This document shows positions 11,201 to 22,491 of a DNA stretch of 64,000 bases, in pieces. The position numbers were made by a program, and so were the translations under genes. Where the stretch lies: the NCBI RefSeq assembly GCF_000512585.2, contig NC_089246.1, positions 1,674,001 through 1,738,000 on the forward strand. The letters are read 5' to 3'. How positions within the stretch are numbered: position 1 is the first letter of the stretch; every line of letters begins with the position of its first letter. The notes beneath the pieces were generated by a model. The model did not search any database. It saw nothing but the letters and a program-made list of their open reading frames with translations, and had not been told where the DNA came from. The stretch is from Kwoniella bestiolae CBS 10118 (taxonomy: Eukaryota > Basidiomycota > Tremellomycetes > Tremellales > Cryptococcaceae).

Positions 11201-14200
11201 CTAATCATCCTCAATCTCCATCGTACTCCCCTCCCCAACCTCTTCTTCAATATCCAAATCCGCCCTCCCCATCTGACTGATCTCCTCAACTACACCAAGT
11301 TGGTACCTCCCATGAGAGGGTGTAGCATAGCCAGACGGTGTATGAGGTGGAAGGGAGGGAGGAGGATGGATGATACTTTCTCCTCCTGCGTCGTCGAGCG
11401 TGGCCGGATCAAGCTCGATAGGTAATGGTCCGAATATTGGGTTTCCCTGTGGTTGTTGAGTATAGCGAGATGATCAGCACGGGACAAAAGTCTACTTCGA
11501 ACTGCCCCGCTCAGGACTTGAGGATCCATCGATGTCAGCAACTTCTTGCCATCGTTCTGAAATCATGACGTCCTTCTCCAAACATCCATAATTTCCTCTG
11601 AGTCCTCGCTCCGTCTGCTGCCTCAAATCCTCACTCCCTGCGGTCGCTACGGCCCCCAACTCACCTTAGGCACCCCAAAAGGATCCATCCCTCTCTCCCC
11701 CAACTTCCCCGGCAAACCAGGTAACGTCGTCGGATCCAGACTATCCATCTGTTCCCTAAGACTCATCTCAAGTAAGACCGTTGATATGGGATCCTGCGAG
11801 TTGAGGGATAATGACTGATGGTAGATCTTGATGGATTCTCTGATCTCTCCGCGGAGTTGCCATATCATTCCGAGGGAGGAATAGGCAATGGAGTTGGTTG
11901 GGTCCAAGCGGATTGTGAGACGATAGTTGTGTTCGGCTTTGTCGTAGTTCCTATGTAACACATAACTTGTATGATCAGTCTAAGTCATTGGAAAAGTGGA
12001 GACCATTATGTCCTGCATAGAGCAAGATAGGATGTGTTGACGTATAGATGAACCTACCTCATATGCCTATACGCATGTCCCAAATTACAATACGTCACTG
12101 CCCAAACCGACTTGACACCTTGCATCTCCCAAGAGGCTCTCAGTGCTTTACGGAAGTAGCTCGCCGCTTGGTCGTAGCTATGTTCAAAAGTAGAATCAAG
12201 TCAGCTTTCGTACGATGCCCACCAGATATACTTGCAACAAGGGAGATGAAGTATTCAGTCAAGATCAAGTGAATGATGACGTCTTTTTGTGCTTCTAAAA
12301 ACCTATCACTCACTCTTCCTTGTTATAAGCCACCACACCCAGTTCATTCAACAACAACGGATCCGAAGCATTGATAACCTCCGCAGCTCTGAAATACTCT
12401 TCCGCCAAATTCGATGCGGAAAGTTGGAGATGTTCCATCCCTATGAACAAGAGTGGTAGGTGGGATCTGAGATATGAGATCTGGATCAGCATCCAGATAT
12501 ATCCATTAATGTATTTGACGTCGTGATCTCCATCACGGAAGCCACGCGGGAAAGCAAGGCATGAAGAGCGCAGGTTGATGAGAGGGTTTCCACTTACCCC
12601 TGGAATAGCCTCGCGGAAGTAGAGTAAGCAGTAATAGCGTGATCGTGTTCCCCCTCATATGCGAAGGAATGTGCGAATGCAATCCATGCAGGAGCAAATC
12701 TTGAGTCGATCAGGTTGGCTTTGCTGTATTATTATCATGATCAGCTCCAAAATTTCCAGAAGGACATGAGAAACTTGATTGAACGTCGCACCCACCTGAA
12801 ATACCTTCTAGCTTCCGCCCATCTCTTCCCGCTAAAATACCACAACCCCACGGCATACCAGGTCGTAGCAGCCTGAGGATCCTGTTCGACCAGGTCATGC
12901 GCCAGCATGAAAAGGGACGATCGTAATCGGTGGATGTGGTGCATGCATGAGAGATGTAAGGGCAGAGCTGTGGGATGTCCAGGTATGCGGGATAATATCC
13001 TATCAACCGGGTAGAAGCATCAGTATAAGAGGAATTACTTCCATTGAACATTCATGAGAATAGGTCAAAATCCAGTGAGATGACTGGACCCACTTCGTCG
13101 TCACTGCATAACACTCCTCCCACTTGTATTTCGAATACAGCTCATCCGCCAGCCCAACAAGGACATCACAATTATCGCCCAACCCATACTGCTTCGTCAA
13201 TGCTTGTCGGGCCTCCTCCACCTCTCTTACGTGGCCGTCCTATAACGTATCATAACATACACTTATCAGCTTTGATTTCATCTTACAACATAGCAGGTCC
13301 AACACCAACTCACCTTCTTCAATTTGGTCATATAGATCAACTTCACAAAATGACCATCCTCCTCTGAAAGTTGTTTACGATACGACAAGTTCCGTATGAA
13401 TTCCCATTCTACGATCATACAGCCGGTGAGCTCAAAAGTTAGAAGAGAATATGCAACGAGAAGATCGCTCACCCTCCTTCTCACTCATCATCCCACCTTC
13501 TATCAATTCCTTGAACGCATCGTAGTTCTTCACGTCCAACATCAAAGCTTCCATGAATGATTCCTTGGCGAGGGCGAAGGAAGAAAGTCGGAGATGAAGT
13601 AATGCTCGCAAGTGGCATATTGAGGAGTGAAGCTGTTTCCCATTACAGAATCAGACTTGATGCCTTGTAGTATGGAATTAGGGTGCCCCATAGTCATTCA
13701 ACGGTGATACTCACTTTAATACCCTCGTCTTGTGATGGTGTATCTGGACCTTTGTCGGGACCTAAATACGCGAAGAATCATTGGGTGATTCCTTTCAAGG
13801 CAGATATGCAGCCGCTCAGCTTACCGGTTTCTCTGAATGGATTCGATTCCCCCAATAACTCCAATGCCTCATGATACTTTTCTTGATGCACCTACATTGC
13901 CCCAATATCAGCTGGCCATCATCCCAAGTGATAGCTGGAAAGAAAGAAGCTCACCAAACACTGAGCAGCAAGATACCTGCAAGCCAAACTCTCATCCACC
14001 AACCTCCTTTCCATTCCTATTTCCATTCCCCCCTCTCCAATTACAGGCACTTCGGTATGACCATTCATCAAGACATCGTCGTCTGATCTCCCTTTGCCCT
14101 TATCCCTCGCGCCTAGAGCAATCTTCGGTGGAGGTGGTAATGGGTCGGTCAATAATTTTTCCGCTCGGAGGTAATGGCCTGTTAGAAAGTGTGTTTGGGC

Positions 14201-15038
14201 GAGCCAGAAGGCATCGTTTGGGTCGCCTATAAAATTATCAGGAAACAGAAGTTAGCATTGGCCCATCTCAACATAATATTTGGGTTGATCAATTCCAATG
14301 GTTGAGAAGGTAAGACATTTTGGTCATCTGCCAGAATTCGCTCGACTCACCTGTCCAGCTCAAGATCTTATCTCCCCAAAACGCAGCAGTCTCATACAAA
14401 TGCTGCATAATCGCATCGTGTCTCCAAAGTCTCATGGAATCCACCATACTCCAGCTTTTCTCTTCTTCCTGCTCCGGTTCCTCTCCACCTTGTTGAGCTA
14501 TACCCACCTCCTCCTCATCCTCATCAGTAGTCACCAGCTCGAGGTTGTCCTTCGTCTGAGCCTTCTTCCTCGGTGATGTCCTCCTAGTCCTACTAGGTGG
14601 ACCAGGCGACGTCTCACGCAATCTCGATTTTGGTAGATTCCTGATTCCAGAAGGCGTAGCAGTCCTAGACGAAGCGTGGGATCGGACTCGGGGAGATACC
14701 TGAGATATACCCCTATTACCTTGTTCAACCACATCACCCCCTATGAAACTGCCATTACCATTCCCGTCATTTCTTGTTCGTCTATTTCGTGTTTTCGATG
14801 GATAGGAGAATGAAAAGCTTAGATCGCTACCTTCGTCCAGTGATATATCCCCCAGTGTGGATTGGTGATCGTGAGCTGGTGTGGGTGCGAATGAGAAGCT
14901 GTTTGAGAGTGATGATCTGGCTGGGAGATTTCTTCGATGATGTCTGTGAACCGAGGTTGAGGGGATGGGCGAGTAGGATATTCCTGGTGGGTTTGAGGAC
15001 GAGGATGGGTTGGGAGGGGTAAACATTGGTGGTGGCAT
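11201..15038 (-). CDS. CDC16: Anaphase-promoting complex subunit Cdc16/Apc6 (TPR protein)
   Basis: Thirteen exons give 869 aa: 15038-14351, 14226-13955, 13891-13825, 13761-13715, 13632-13473, 13408-13314, 13239-13094, 12999-12796, 12723-12598, 12466-12314, 12177-12058, 11950-11665 and 11446-11201. The N-terminal ~180 residues are Ser/Pro/Arg-rich and probably disordered. The rest is a TPR superhelix: GDPNDAFWLAQTHFLTGHYLRAE, then TTWYAVGLWYFSGKRWAEARRYF, then FAPAWIAFAHSFAYEGEHDHAI, ELGVVAYNKEDYDQAASYFRKAL, NLGHAYRHMRNYDKAEHNYRL and SIAYSSLGMIWQLRGEIRESI. This spacing and order match APC6/Cdc16, a scaffold of the ubiquitin ligase that drives anaphase. The tail is acidic and ends EIEDD. The last intron is long (218 bases); a different placement of its acceptor is discussed in the findings. 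Its start is 633 bases from the TUP1 start on the opposite strand. Confidence 0.9.
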
Positions 15039-15671
15039 CGCATGAGCGTCTCAGCGTGATGATAAGAGATAGAGGATCTTTGTTGGTGAGCTGTATATTG
15101 TATCGTGATTGCAATGTTGTACTCGTAACATCTCTTGAGCTTTGACTTTTGTCACTTTGCACCAGTCATACTCTCGACGCGTAACAAACATATGTCACGT
15201 GGTAGTATGTGCAGTCGTTACATAATCAATCAGTTTTGACCTAGCTGTACCTGATCGGAGGTTTGTTTTGGTTGGTACATACAGTACTTTATGCGGATGA
15301 TGACTAGGATGACTGGGATGACTAGGATGATTCAGGGTTAGATGGAAAAAGGTCCAAGCTTATATTCTTTTCATACGAGAGTATGTAAAAAGGGAGCTAA
15401 GGCTATAATAACATATAGCATGAGCAAAGGGGCACGGACACTAAGTAGGAGTAGTTGAAGAAGAGCACGTCGACACCACCATACCACCACTCACCACTCA
15501 ACATCGATCAACTATTAAACTAACATTAAATCATTCCACTACTTGTCGTCCTCATACATTCCTTTTATACTTTCATCTTACACCCTCAACATCCATCCAC
15601 CTCTACCCTCTCCACCACATCACAGCCCTCATATACCCAGTACGAGATTAGGAACAAGCATAGGATATACA
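15039..15671. promoter_or_regulatory. Divergent promoter region CDC16 / TUP1
   Basis: The 633 bases between two divergent start codons must serve both genes. The region contains a tandem 9-mer array at 15299-15334 and a C/T-rich tract (15470-15640) on the TUP1 side that likely is its 5' leader. No TATA box stands out. Confidence 0.55.
15299..15334 (+). repeat. Tandem 9-mer array, GATGACTAG type
   Basis: Four adjacent 9-base units: GATGACTAG, GATGACTGG, GATGACTAG and GATGATTCA. The first and third are identical and the last is degenerate. Each of the first three carries TGACT, a half-site for bZIP proteins of the Gcn4/AP-1 kind. The array lies 261 bases from the CDC16 start and 338 from the TUP1 start. 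Confidence 0.75.
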
Positions 15672-18468
15672 ATGCAACCTCCCATATATAACGTATGTCA
15701 TCTGAATGTCATCCTCATGTTCATCCTCCTTCGCGTCGTTCACTCCATCATTACGTATCTACACATCAAGTCTGCATCGACTATACAAAATACTGATGTA
15801 TGATCAACGTAGCATCACAGACTCCCACCTGCAGGTGCAACTTCCCAATCTCAAGCTCAATCACAACCACCACCACCCTCACAGCAAATACCTCAACAAC
15901 AACAACAGCCAAGTGTATTATCATCAAGTTCAAATGCCAGATTGAATGATATATTCGAATTGATAAAGAATGAGTTTGAGCAAGTAGGGCAGGATGGGAA
16001 TATATGGAAAGCGCAAAGGGATGAATACGAGGCGAAGAGTGAGTTTAATGTCTTTTGGCAGACTGGGGTGGGATGGGGGACGGTCTTGACTTTAGTCCGG
16101 TAGCTAGGGGTGGGATGGGGGAATACATTCCTATGGGTAGGAGGGTGGGATAGAATATTATACATCATATCCAATATGGATATATATTGCTACGATCATA
16201 CGATTAGGGAATTCATTTCTTTGGTTCTTGATTCTTGCTATAACACTACCCGAATATATGCTAATACTCCTGCTATAACCTCCAGTCCAGCAGCAAATCA
16301 ACGAACTCGGTCTGATCAGACAATCATTATACGAGCTCGAAGCCAACCATGCCAAGGTCCGACAAGAGTGGGTCATACTCTGCTTCTCAAGTTATCGATG
16401 CTGTACTGACCTGTCTGCTCATCCAGTTACGAAGGCGAAATCACAAGACTCAGACGAGAATTGGAATCTCGCGGTGGAGGACCCTCAGGTGCACCCAACA
16501 CTGGTGGACCAGCTTCACCACCCGACTTACCTAGACCAGGAAACGACGAGAGGGATAGACCTCCCTATGGGCATTCTCTCCCTGCTCCTGCTCTCAACGG
16601 TGCTGAGCCTGGTGGATGTGAGTAGCGCATTTATCATAATATCCATCATTCCGTTGTACCATGGTTCATTCGAGATCTTTCAAGCTAATTTGGCGCCAAC
16701 CTCAGCCCGATCACCCTATCCCCCTCCCGGAGGAGCCATCCCACGACCCACATCAACAGATAGAGAAAGAGATAGACGTAATAGGGAAAGAGCCATCGCA
16801 GCTTCCAACGTCCCTCCATCTCCTCCCGTCCACTTATCAGACCTCGATCCGGATAACGTATCGAGAGAGCTCAAAAAAGAAGGTGGGGATTGGCAAGCTA
16901 TGTGGAGCAGTCAAATGAGGAAACAGTTGGATGTCGCTTTGGTACATACCCTTGAGCATGAGACGTGAGTTGCAGCCTCACTGTCAATCCTGTTTAGAGG
17001 CGACAAGGAGTCACAAGCTGATTCATCTGGGATCTACAGCGTCGTTTGCTGTGTCAAGTTCTCGAATGACGGTAAATACCTGGCTACGGGATGTAACAGG
17101 ACTGCTCAGATTTACGATGTGAAATCTGGTGGAAGAGTGACGTGAGTGGAGGCAATCCCACAGAACTGCTCTCGGAAGGCAAGCCAGAGCAGAACACCTA
17201 GTAGAACATACCATTGCTTCGTTAGCTGCGTGCTGATATCTCTTTCAATCTCATCACAGCACCCTCCAAGACGAAGCTGCCAATCGAACAGGCGACTTGT
17301 ACATCAGAAGTATCTGTTTCAGTCCGGACGGGAAATTCTTAGCTACTGGGGCGGAAGATCGACAGATTAGAGTGTGTTCATCCTGGCAACATTTGGGTTG
17401 TACAAGCATGTTTGACGCTGATGTCTCATTCGTTGTGTTAGATCTGGGATATCAAACAGAAGCGAATCCGACATCTCCTACAGGGACATATGCAAGAGAT
17501 TTACTCACTCGATTTCTCGAGGGACGGTAGATTCTTGGTTTCTGGATCGGGTGATAAATCAGCCAGAATTTGGGATATCGAAAAGGGATTGTGTGTGTTT
17601 GATTTGAGAATTGAGGATTTCATTCATAATGAACATGGGCCTATTGATGCGGGAATCACCAGTGTTGCGCGTGAGTACTTGTCAGAATCACCATCAACAG
17701 CAAACCCTGTCTAACAACATACATCGGTGGAAGAGAAGGTGAGGCTAACGCTCAAATCAACGTCGTAGTCTCTCCCGATGGCAAGCTCGTAGCTGCCGGG
17801 TCACTCGACACGATGGTCAGAGTATGGAATGTCCAGACTGGACAGCAGGTTGAGAGACTCAAGGGACACAAGGATTCCGTGTACAGGTAAGCTAATGCTT
17901 TTTTAGCGTTTCCCGGTTCTTCTCCTTTACATCATATTCTTCTCGTCGTTCATTTGCATTCAACTAACGCTAATCCTGCTCCGTCCTCAGTGTCGCTTTC
18001 TCCCCTGACGGCAAATGCCTTGTCTCCGGATCTCTCGATCGAACTCTCCGAATCTGGGATTTGACAGGTACGAAGCGAGAAGCCGAGGTCCTTCAACCTG
18101 GTTCCAAAGATATCCAAAAGAACTTGGGTACCTGTCAATCTACCCTGAATGGGCACAAGGTGGGTAGAAATACTTTTCCCGTCATACTACCATACAGTAC
18201 CAGTCCGACTGACACGATACGTTCGATATAGGACTATGTCCTCTCCGTAGCCATTTCCCCCGATGGTCAATGGGTGGTCTCCGGCTCGAAAGATCGATCT
18301 ATCCAATTCTGGCACATCGCGACTGGCCAAGCGCAATTGATGTTACAAGGCCACAAGAACTCTGTCATCTCAATTGATCTGGCTAGATCAGGTGGGTACT
18401 TGGCTAGTGGAAGTGGAGATTGTATGGCTAGGATCTGGAAGTATGAGCCGTATAGCGGGAGGGAGTAA
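15672..18468 (+). CDS. TUP1: Transcriptional co-repressor Tup1 (WD40)
   Basis: Eleven exons give 581 aa: 15672-15692, 15813-16038, 16286-16367, 16427-16617, 16706-16964, 17040-17141, 17260-17371, 17442-17670, 17769-17886, 17991-18159 and 18232-18468. The first exon codes only seven residues. The N-terminal tetramerisation helix follows a Gln/Pro stretch (ARLNDIFELIKNEFEQV, then VQQQINELGLIRQSLYELE without the exact joint). A Pro-rich linker comes next, then the conserved SRELKKEGGDWQAMW segment and seven WD repeats beginning VVCCVKFSNDGKYLATG and closing with CMARIWKYEP. Tup1 with Ssn6 represses many genes by recruiting histone deacetylases; in related yeasts it affects mating, capsule and iron genes. 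The acceptor of intron 1 (GTAG at 15812) is chosen because it alone keeps the frame. Intron 2 (247 bases) is G-rich. Confidence 0.93.
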
Positions 18469-19688
18469 GCTTTTATGTGAGAGAAGAGGGAGTTACTGGA
18501 AAATGCGAGGTGTATCAAAAGACGAAGGGATATAAAAAGGTGGTGAGAGTAGATAAGTTAGTGTAATTTCGGATTCAATTCGATCCATTTTCATAGATTC
18601 GTTTCTTTTCGTTTGGCCGCTGGGAACAGGTACAAATCTAAGAGGGCTAGACGGAGTTTTCGTAGGTACTTATGTTCATATCTTTATGTCGTTTTTCAAA
18701 ATCCGTTCGTTATCTACATACATATACATGAATCAAGTATAAGTGAGAATTTGATGCAGGTGCGGTTCAGGTGAGGTTAATTTGGCATTTCCTTTGCGGG
18801 AGGTACTGTACTGTACTGGATCACTACGGTTTACATCATAATTGAATACTTAGTCCACGCCTGCACCCAATATCCTCTATCCAGTCCCACCACTCCTTGT
18901 TATTTCGTTGGAGGGAGCAAAGATGAAACGAGGTCTTCCTCCACTCCACCTGAGCACTCAGGTCCCTTTAGATTAGGGGTAGGTGACATACCCCATCAGA
19001 AGGTTTGGTGGACGGTTCGAACCAGTTCATTTATGAGGGCTTGTAAGCGTTTCAGGAAGACTTCCTATCGCATTTTTCTTCCCTCTCCTTGCTCTTGATT
19101 TGTAGAGCATGATTTATAGATTAGACTATCGGGATGGGTGTGGACCTGATCTAATTGAATTCTGAGAACGAAGACATGATGGAAGTAAGAAAAAGACATG
19201 GATGGGATGAGACCAGAACATCGCGAGCCTTTCATGACGCGGCTGATTTCTTCGATTCCTCAACATCAGACCCAAAATGTTCTAGACTTTTAGGTCAGTC
19301 TTAGCATGTAGGAAGTACAACCATGAGTGAGTTCTATTCTTTTGGATTTGGTTTGCAGTACGAGTACGCTATATTCACATTTTGGTGATATTCACGCTTG
19401 ATACGCCCACCTTCACCGTTTCATCACGCTGCTAAATCCACTTGTAATCACGCAGCCGGATCTGGACGACACTTAACTCAACTCAGATCGAGGTCGGAGT
19501 AGAGGTCTGTGAGAGATTACAAGTGCGTATCAAGTCTAGCCTGCACACTGGAAATCATCATCGCGGTAATTGATCAGAAAAGTAAAAACTACCCCTTACA
19601 AGTGGAAGACCATTCACAGGACCGGCCATTACTGCCCATCTCACCGTCACCCTCTCTCTGCGACCGCTCACCAAGTGACGTATTCACG
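18469..19688. other. Intergenic, TUP1 3' flank and promoter of the next gene
   Basis: No gene is supported. The frame upstream of 19689 stays open back to a GTG at 19509 but has no ATG. Three inverted repeats follow one another at 18948-19023 and are listed separately. Confidence 0.5.
18948..19023. repeat. Cluster of three consecutive inverted repeats
   Basis: First, ACCTGAG-CA-CTCAGGT at 18948-18963. Second, GGGGTA and TACCCC around a 7-base loop at 18976-18994. Third, the perfect 10-base palindrome GGTTCGAACC at 19014-19023. All arms are perfect. It resembles a string of operators or small hairpins. A tRNA was considered because of the GGTTCGA core and rejected. Confidence 0.7.
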
Positions 19689-21197
19689 ATGCATTCCCAC
19701 CCTCCCTCTCCTCGTGTGACCTCTGGCTGTATTCCCTCTTCCTCCCGCTCTCAGTATATCCTGGCCGACCTCCAATGGATCCCCATACCTACCTCTCGTC
19801 CTCGTCAGTCTTCTCAAGATAAAATCAGATTATCCAACTTGTTGTCTCCTCGACCCTCTTTAAATCGAATGCGGTCATCCTCCACTCTGACTAAATCGTC
19901 CTCCACTCTGTCAGGATCTCGTCATCCAATCAGTCATGAATCAGCTTCTGGAAGCACGTTGGGAAGAGGAGATCTCACGTCGATACGAAGGAAGGGATCG
20001 CGGATATGGTCAAAAGCCAAAGAGGCAGGGAGGAAGGCTTCCCTGCGACATCGATCATCTCCTTCTTCAACATTCCCCGGCGGGCCTCACAATACGCCAA
20101 GGGGGACAGCCGGATCCACAAGCGACGAAGAAGAAGAAGAGTGGGAGATCGTCACCCCCCCTATGGATTCTTCCGAATTCACTTCTACCGCCTCACCGTC
20201 CCATCCCTCCATGCAGGAGGAAGAGGAGATGTTTGAGGGTGCCCGAGGGACGGGGACGATCTCGAGGATCAGTCAGAGAGCTCAGCAGGGGAGTGCATTG
20301 GATCTATTAGATACTTCCCTCAATGGTCGAACGAGCATATCGCCGGTATCCCACATTACTCGGAATAGCGGATCTGGATCGGGATCGGGAGAGAGGTCAT
20401 TGGAAGTTGATCTAGGAGATTACCGGTTTCCTACTCCCCCCACACACCTTTGTCCTAGCGACACCAATCCCAGACCCAGTGTCAAACCCAAGAGAAGCTG
20501 GTTGGAAGGTGGACCTCTGACTGTTCCGGCAGAGCACGAAGAGCAGGAAAGGAAATTACCTGATGATCATCCGTTCAACTCGCCCGTATCTTCTGATCAA
20601 TCACATCGTGCTTCCTCGCTCCCTTCCCGTATGGCTCACCACACTGTACGAGAACAATCCCTGCTTCAACAGTCAGAGGCCGTTGAGAATAGGTACAACC
20701 TACTTCGGTCCCTGCATATACTCAGATCTGAATTATACCACCACAACCTAAACTCGATCAAGATATTATCATCCTTTGAGGATATATTGCCTCCCTCGAT
20801 ATCCAACGGAATAAACAGGCGATTAGATGTATATTGGAATAAATGGAGTACCATCCTGAATACCGCCGGTACACAAATTACCACCTCCCTCCCCTCGCCT
20901 CCACCACACAGTGGGGAGTACCCTACCTCGATGGCGTCACAGGAACATTCACGGTTGAAAGGCCTCATACCGCCCCCATTGACGAGTGATGAGATGGAAA
21001 GGCTGGTTTGGACGTTGGAGGAAAGTGGGAAAGTTGCGAGTGGGACTTATAGGAGGATGTTCGGTGCAAAGAGTCGACCGAGGATCATGACGTCTTTTGA
21101 GGAGAAGGAGGCCGATGAGAGGGGTTTGAGGGGGTGGATGGTTGGGGAGGAAGAGAGGCAGGACAGGGATAGGTGGAGGGAAGGGAAGAGGGGTTAG
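19689..21197 (+). CDS. Intronless protein, unknown function, 502 aa
   Basis: A single open frame of 502 codons starts at the first ATG (19689). The frame is open further up to 19509 but only from a GTG, so the ATG is preferred. The N-terminal ~320 residues are rich in Ser, Pro and Arg, with short acidic runs (DEEEEEWEIV near 165), and look disordered with many phosphorylatable Ser. The C-terminal ~130 residues look folded: a helical stretch VENRYNLLRSLHILRSELYH, then INRRLDVYWNKWSTIL, a MERLVWTLEESGKVASGTYR segment and a charged end. I do not recognise the family. The lack of introns is unusual in this window, and I cannot say whether it reflects retroposition or chance. Codon use and length make a real gene likely. 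Confidence 0.7.
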   Translation: MHSHPPSPRVTSGCIPSSSRSQYILADLQWIPIPTSRPRQSSQDKIRLSNLLSPRPSLNRMRSSSTLTKSSSTLSGSRHPISHESASGSTLGRGDLTSIRRKGSRIWSKAKEAGRKASLRHRSSPSSTFPGGPHNTPRGTAGSTSDEEEEEWEIVTPPMDSSEFTSTASPSHPSMQEEEEMFEGARGTGTISRISQRAQQGSALDLLDTSLNGRTSISPVSHITRNSGSGSGSGERSLEVDLGDYRFPTPPTHLCPSDTNPRPSVKPKRSWLEGGPLTVPAEHEEQERKLPDDHPFNSPVSSDQSHRASSLPSRMAHHTVREQSLLQQSEAVENRYNLLRSLHILRSELYHHNLNSIKILSSFEDILPPSISNGINRRLDVYWNKWSTILNTAGTQITTSLPSPPPHSGEYPTSMASQEHSRLKGLIPPPLTSDEMERLVWTLEESGKVASGTYRRMFGAKSRPRIMTSFEEKEADERGLRGWMVGEEERQDRDRWREGKRG

Positions 21198-21906
21198 ATC
21201 GCTTGTAGATGTATGTACTGTGCATGCGACTCAGCGGAAACATAATGGAGTGCATCTCACAGTGATGTACACTGTTCAATTCACTCATTGTATCATGCAT
21301 GATGTTTGGTATTGGGTATTCGTACGCGTGTCCTGCTAGATAAGGGCACGAAAAGATCTGTGTCTGTTGAGCAACACAACACCCACACTGCAGATTTACC
21401 CCACTTACATATACCTCTCACCCTCGTTGAGCAGGAATAACTTGCGATTATAAGTTACATATTTTACCAATACAGTAACCCCCTTCCGCTCAACATGTCG
21501 TACAATTCTGCCCAACCAACGAAGCTTCCCATCAGTCTGATTCTGATGATTTTTCCTGAGATTTAAGGGAGCACTGTTGCAGGGTAGTCTTTGGGGGAGC
21601 TTAGACTTCCACTTTTAAGGAGCATGGTACAGGTGATCAGATAAAACTTCACAGAAAGGGTGACGCTCTCAAAACTGTGTTGAATCAAATTGACAGTCGG
21701 ACGAGCTCAAGGTAATAAAGAAATCACATACACTACACGGAAGATCAGTCGTGCTCGGGGGGCATCTTAGCTGCGAAGCACGTATACATGCCGTCGACGG
21801 AGGGTTGAAAGAGATCGACTTTGCAACAGAAGATAACTTACAGTAGGATACGCTGATCCCGCGTGTTTACTGTATCTACGTCACGGCACAGCACAGTGCA
21901 GAAACA
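21198..21906. other. Intergenic, no gene seen
   Basis: The region lies between the ends of the 502-aa gene (+) and the doubtful minus-strand frame. No motif or long open frame stands out. Confidence 0.45.
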
Positions 21907-22491
21907 TCATCGCTCTCTACAAGACACAACGCTCTTCAACCAAGTGCGATGTCTCGATGTCCTCGTGGCGTTATTTCTGAGGTTTACCACCTCATCTTCC
22001 GCCAGATGATCGAGATATACATTGACAACTGTATTTTCAGCATCAATCTCATCTTGCCTTGAACAGAGTCTGGCTAAGAGGCATCGTTCAAACTCCCATA
22101 TAGCCTGGAGTGTTACTTCGGCCTGATTTTTTTTCTTCTTCCCTGCGGTTGGAATACCACAAGTATCGAACGGAGTTGAGGACAGCTGATCCTCCCTGGG
22201 TCGCTCACTTGAGCCTAGACCGCTATAATCCGTTGAATTACATTGCTGTAACACATCATCTAAGGTCTCTCTGACGGTCTTCTCGGTATCGTACAATGGA
22301 TCGATGAACCATCTGAGGAAGGACGTGGTATCTCGTTCTAATCGATATTTGTATGTCCAATCCCCACCGTCGTCGTGCTCAGCGTCGGTGCCATCGACAG
22401 ACGGCTTAGGCGGATGGGCCATATAGGGGTAGATGGAGATTGACCCTCTGGGGTTGGTGAATTTCTTGGACGAGATGTTATGGAATGGCAT
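21907..22491 (-). CDS. Doubtful ORF, 194 aa, unknown
   Basis: The frame runs from ATG 22491 to a stop at 21907; it is open upstream to a GTG at 22617, which itself could be part of an intron donor (GTGAGC). The predicted protein is mixed in character: a Pro-rich start, an acidic middle (DAEHDDGGDW), then IWEFERCLLARLCSRQDEIDA, a helix-like stretch, and a basic end. It has no domain I recognise. An additional 5' exon further right is possible but I found no convincing joint. It may be a small lineage-specific gene or chance. Confidence 0.35.
   Translation of the reverse strand: MPFHNISSKKFTNPRGSISIYPYMAHPPKPSVDGTDAEHDDGGDWTYKYRLERDTTSFLRWFIDPLYDTEKTVRETLDDVLQQCNSTDYSGLGSSERPREDQLSSTPFDTCGIPTAGKKKKNQAEVTLQAIWEFERCLLARLCSRQDEIDAENTVVNVYLDHLAEDEVVNLRNNATRTSRHRTWLKSVVSCRER

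Noticed and set aside
18960..19035. Possible tRNA, because of the GGTTCGAACC core and a 7-base loop hairpin
   Set aside because: The T-stem does not pair, position 33 of the would-be anticodon loop is not T, and no acceptor stem closes the structure.
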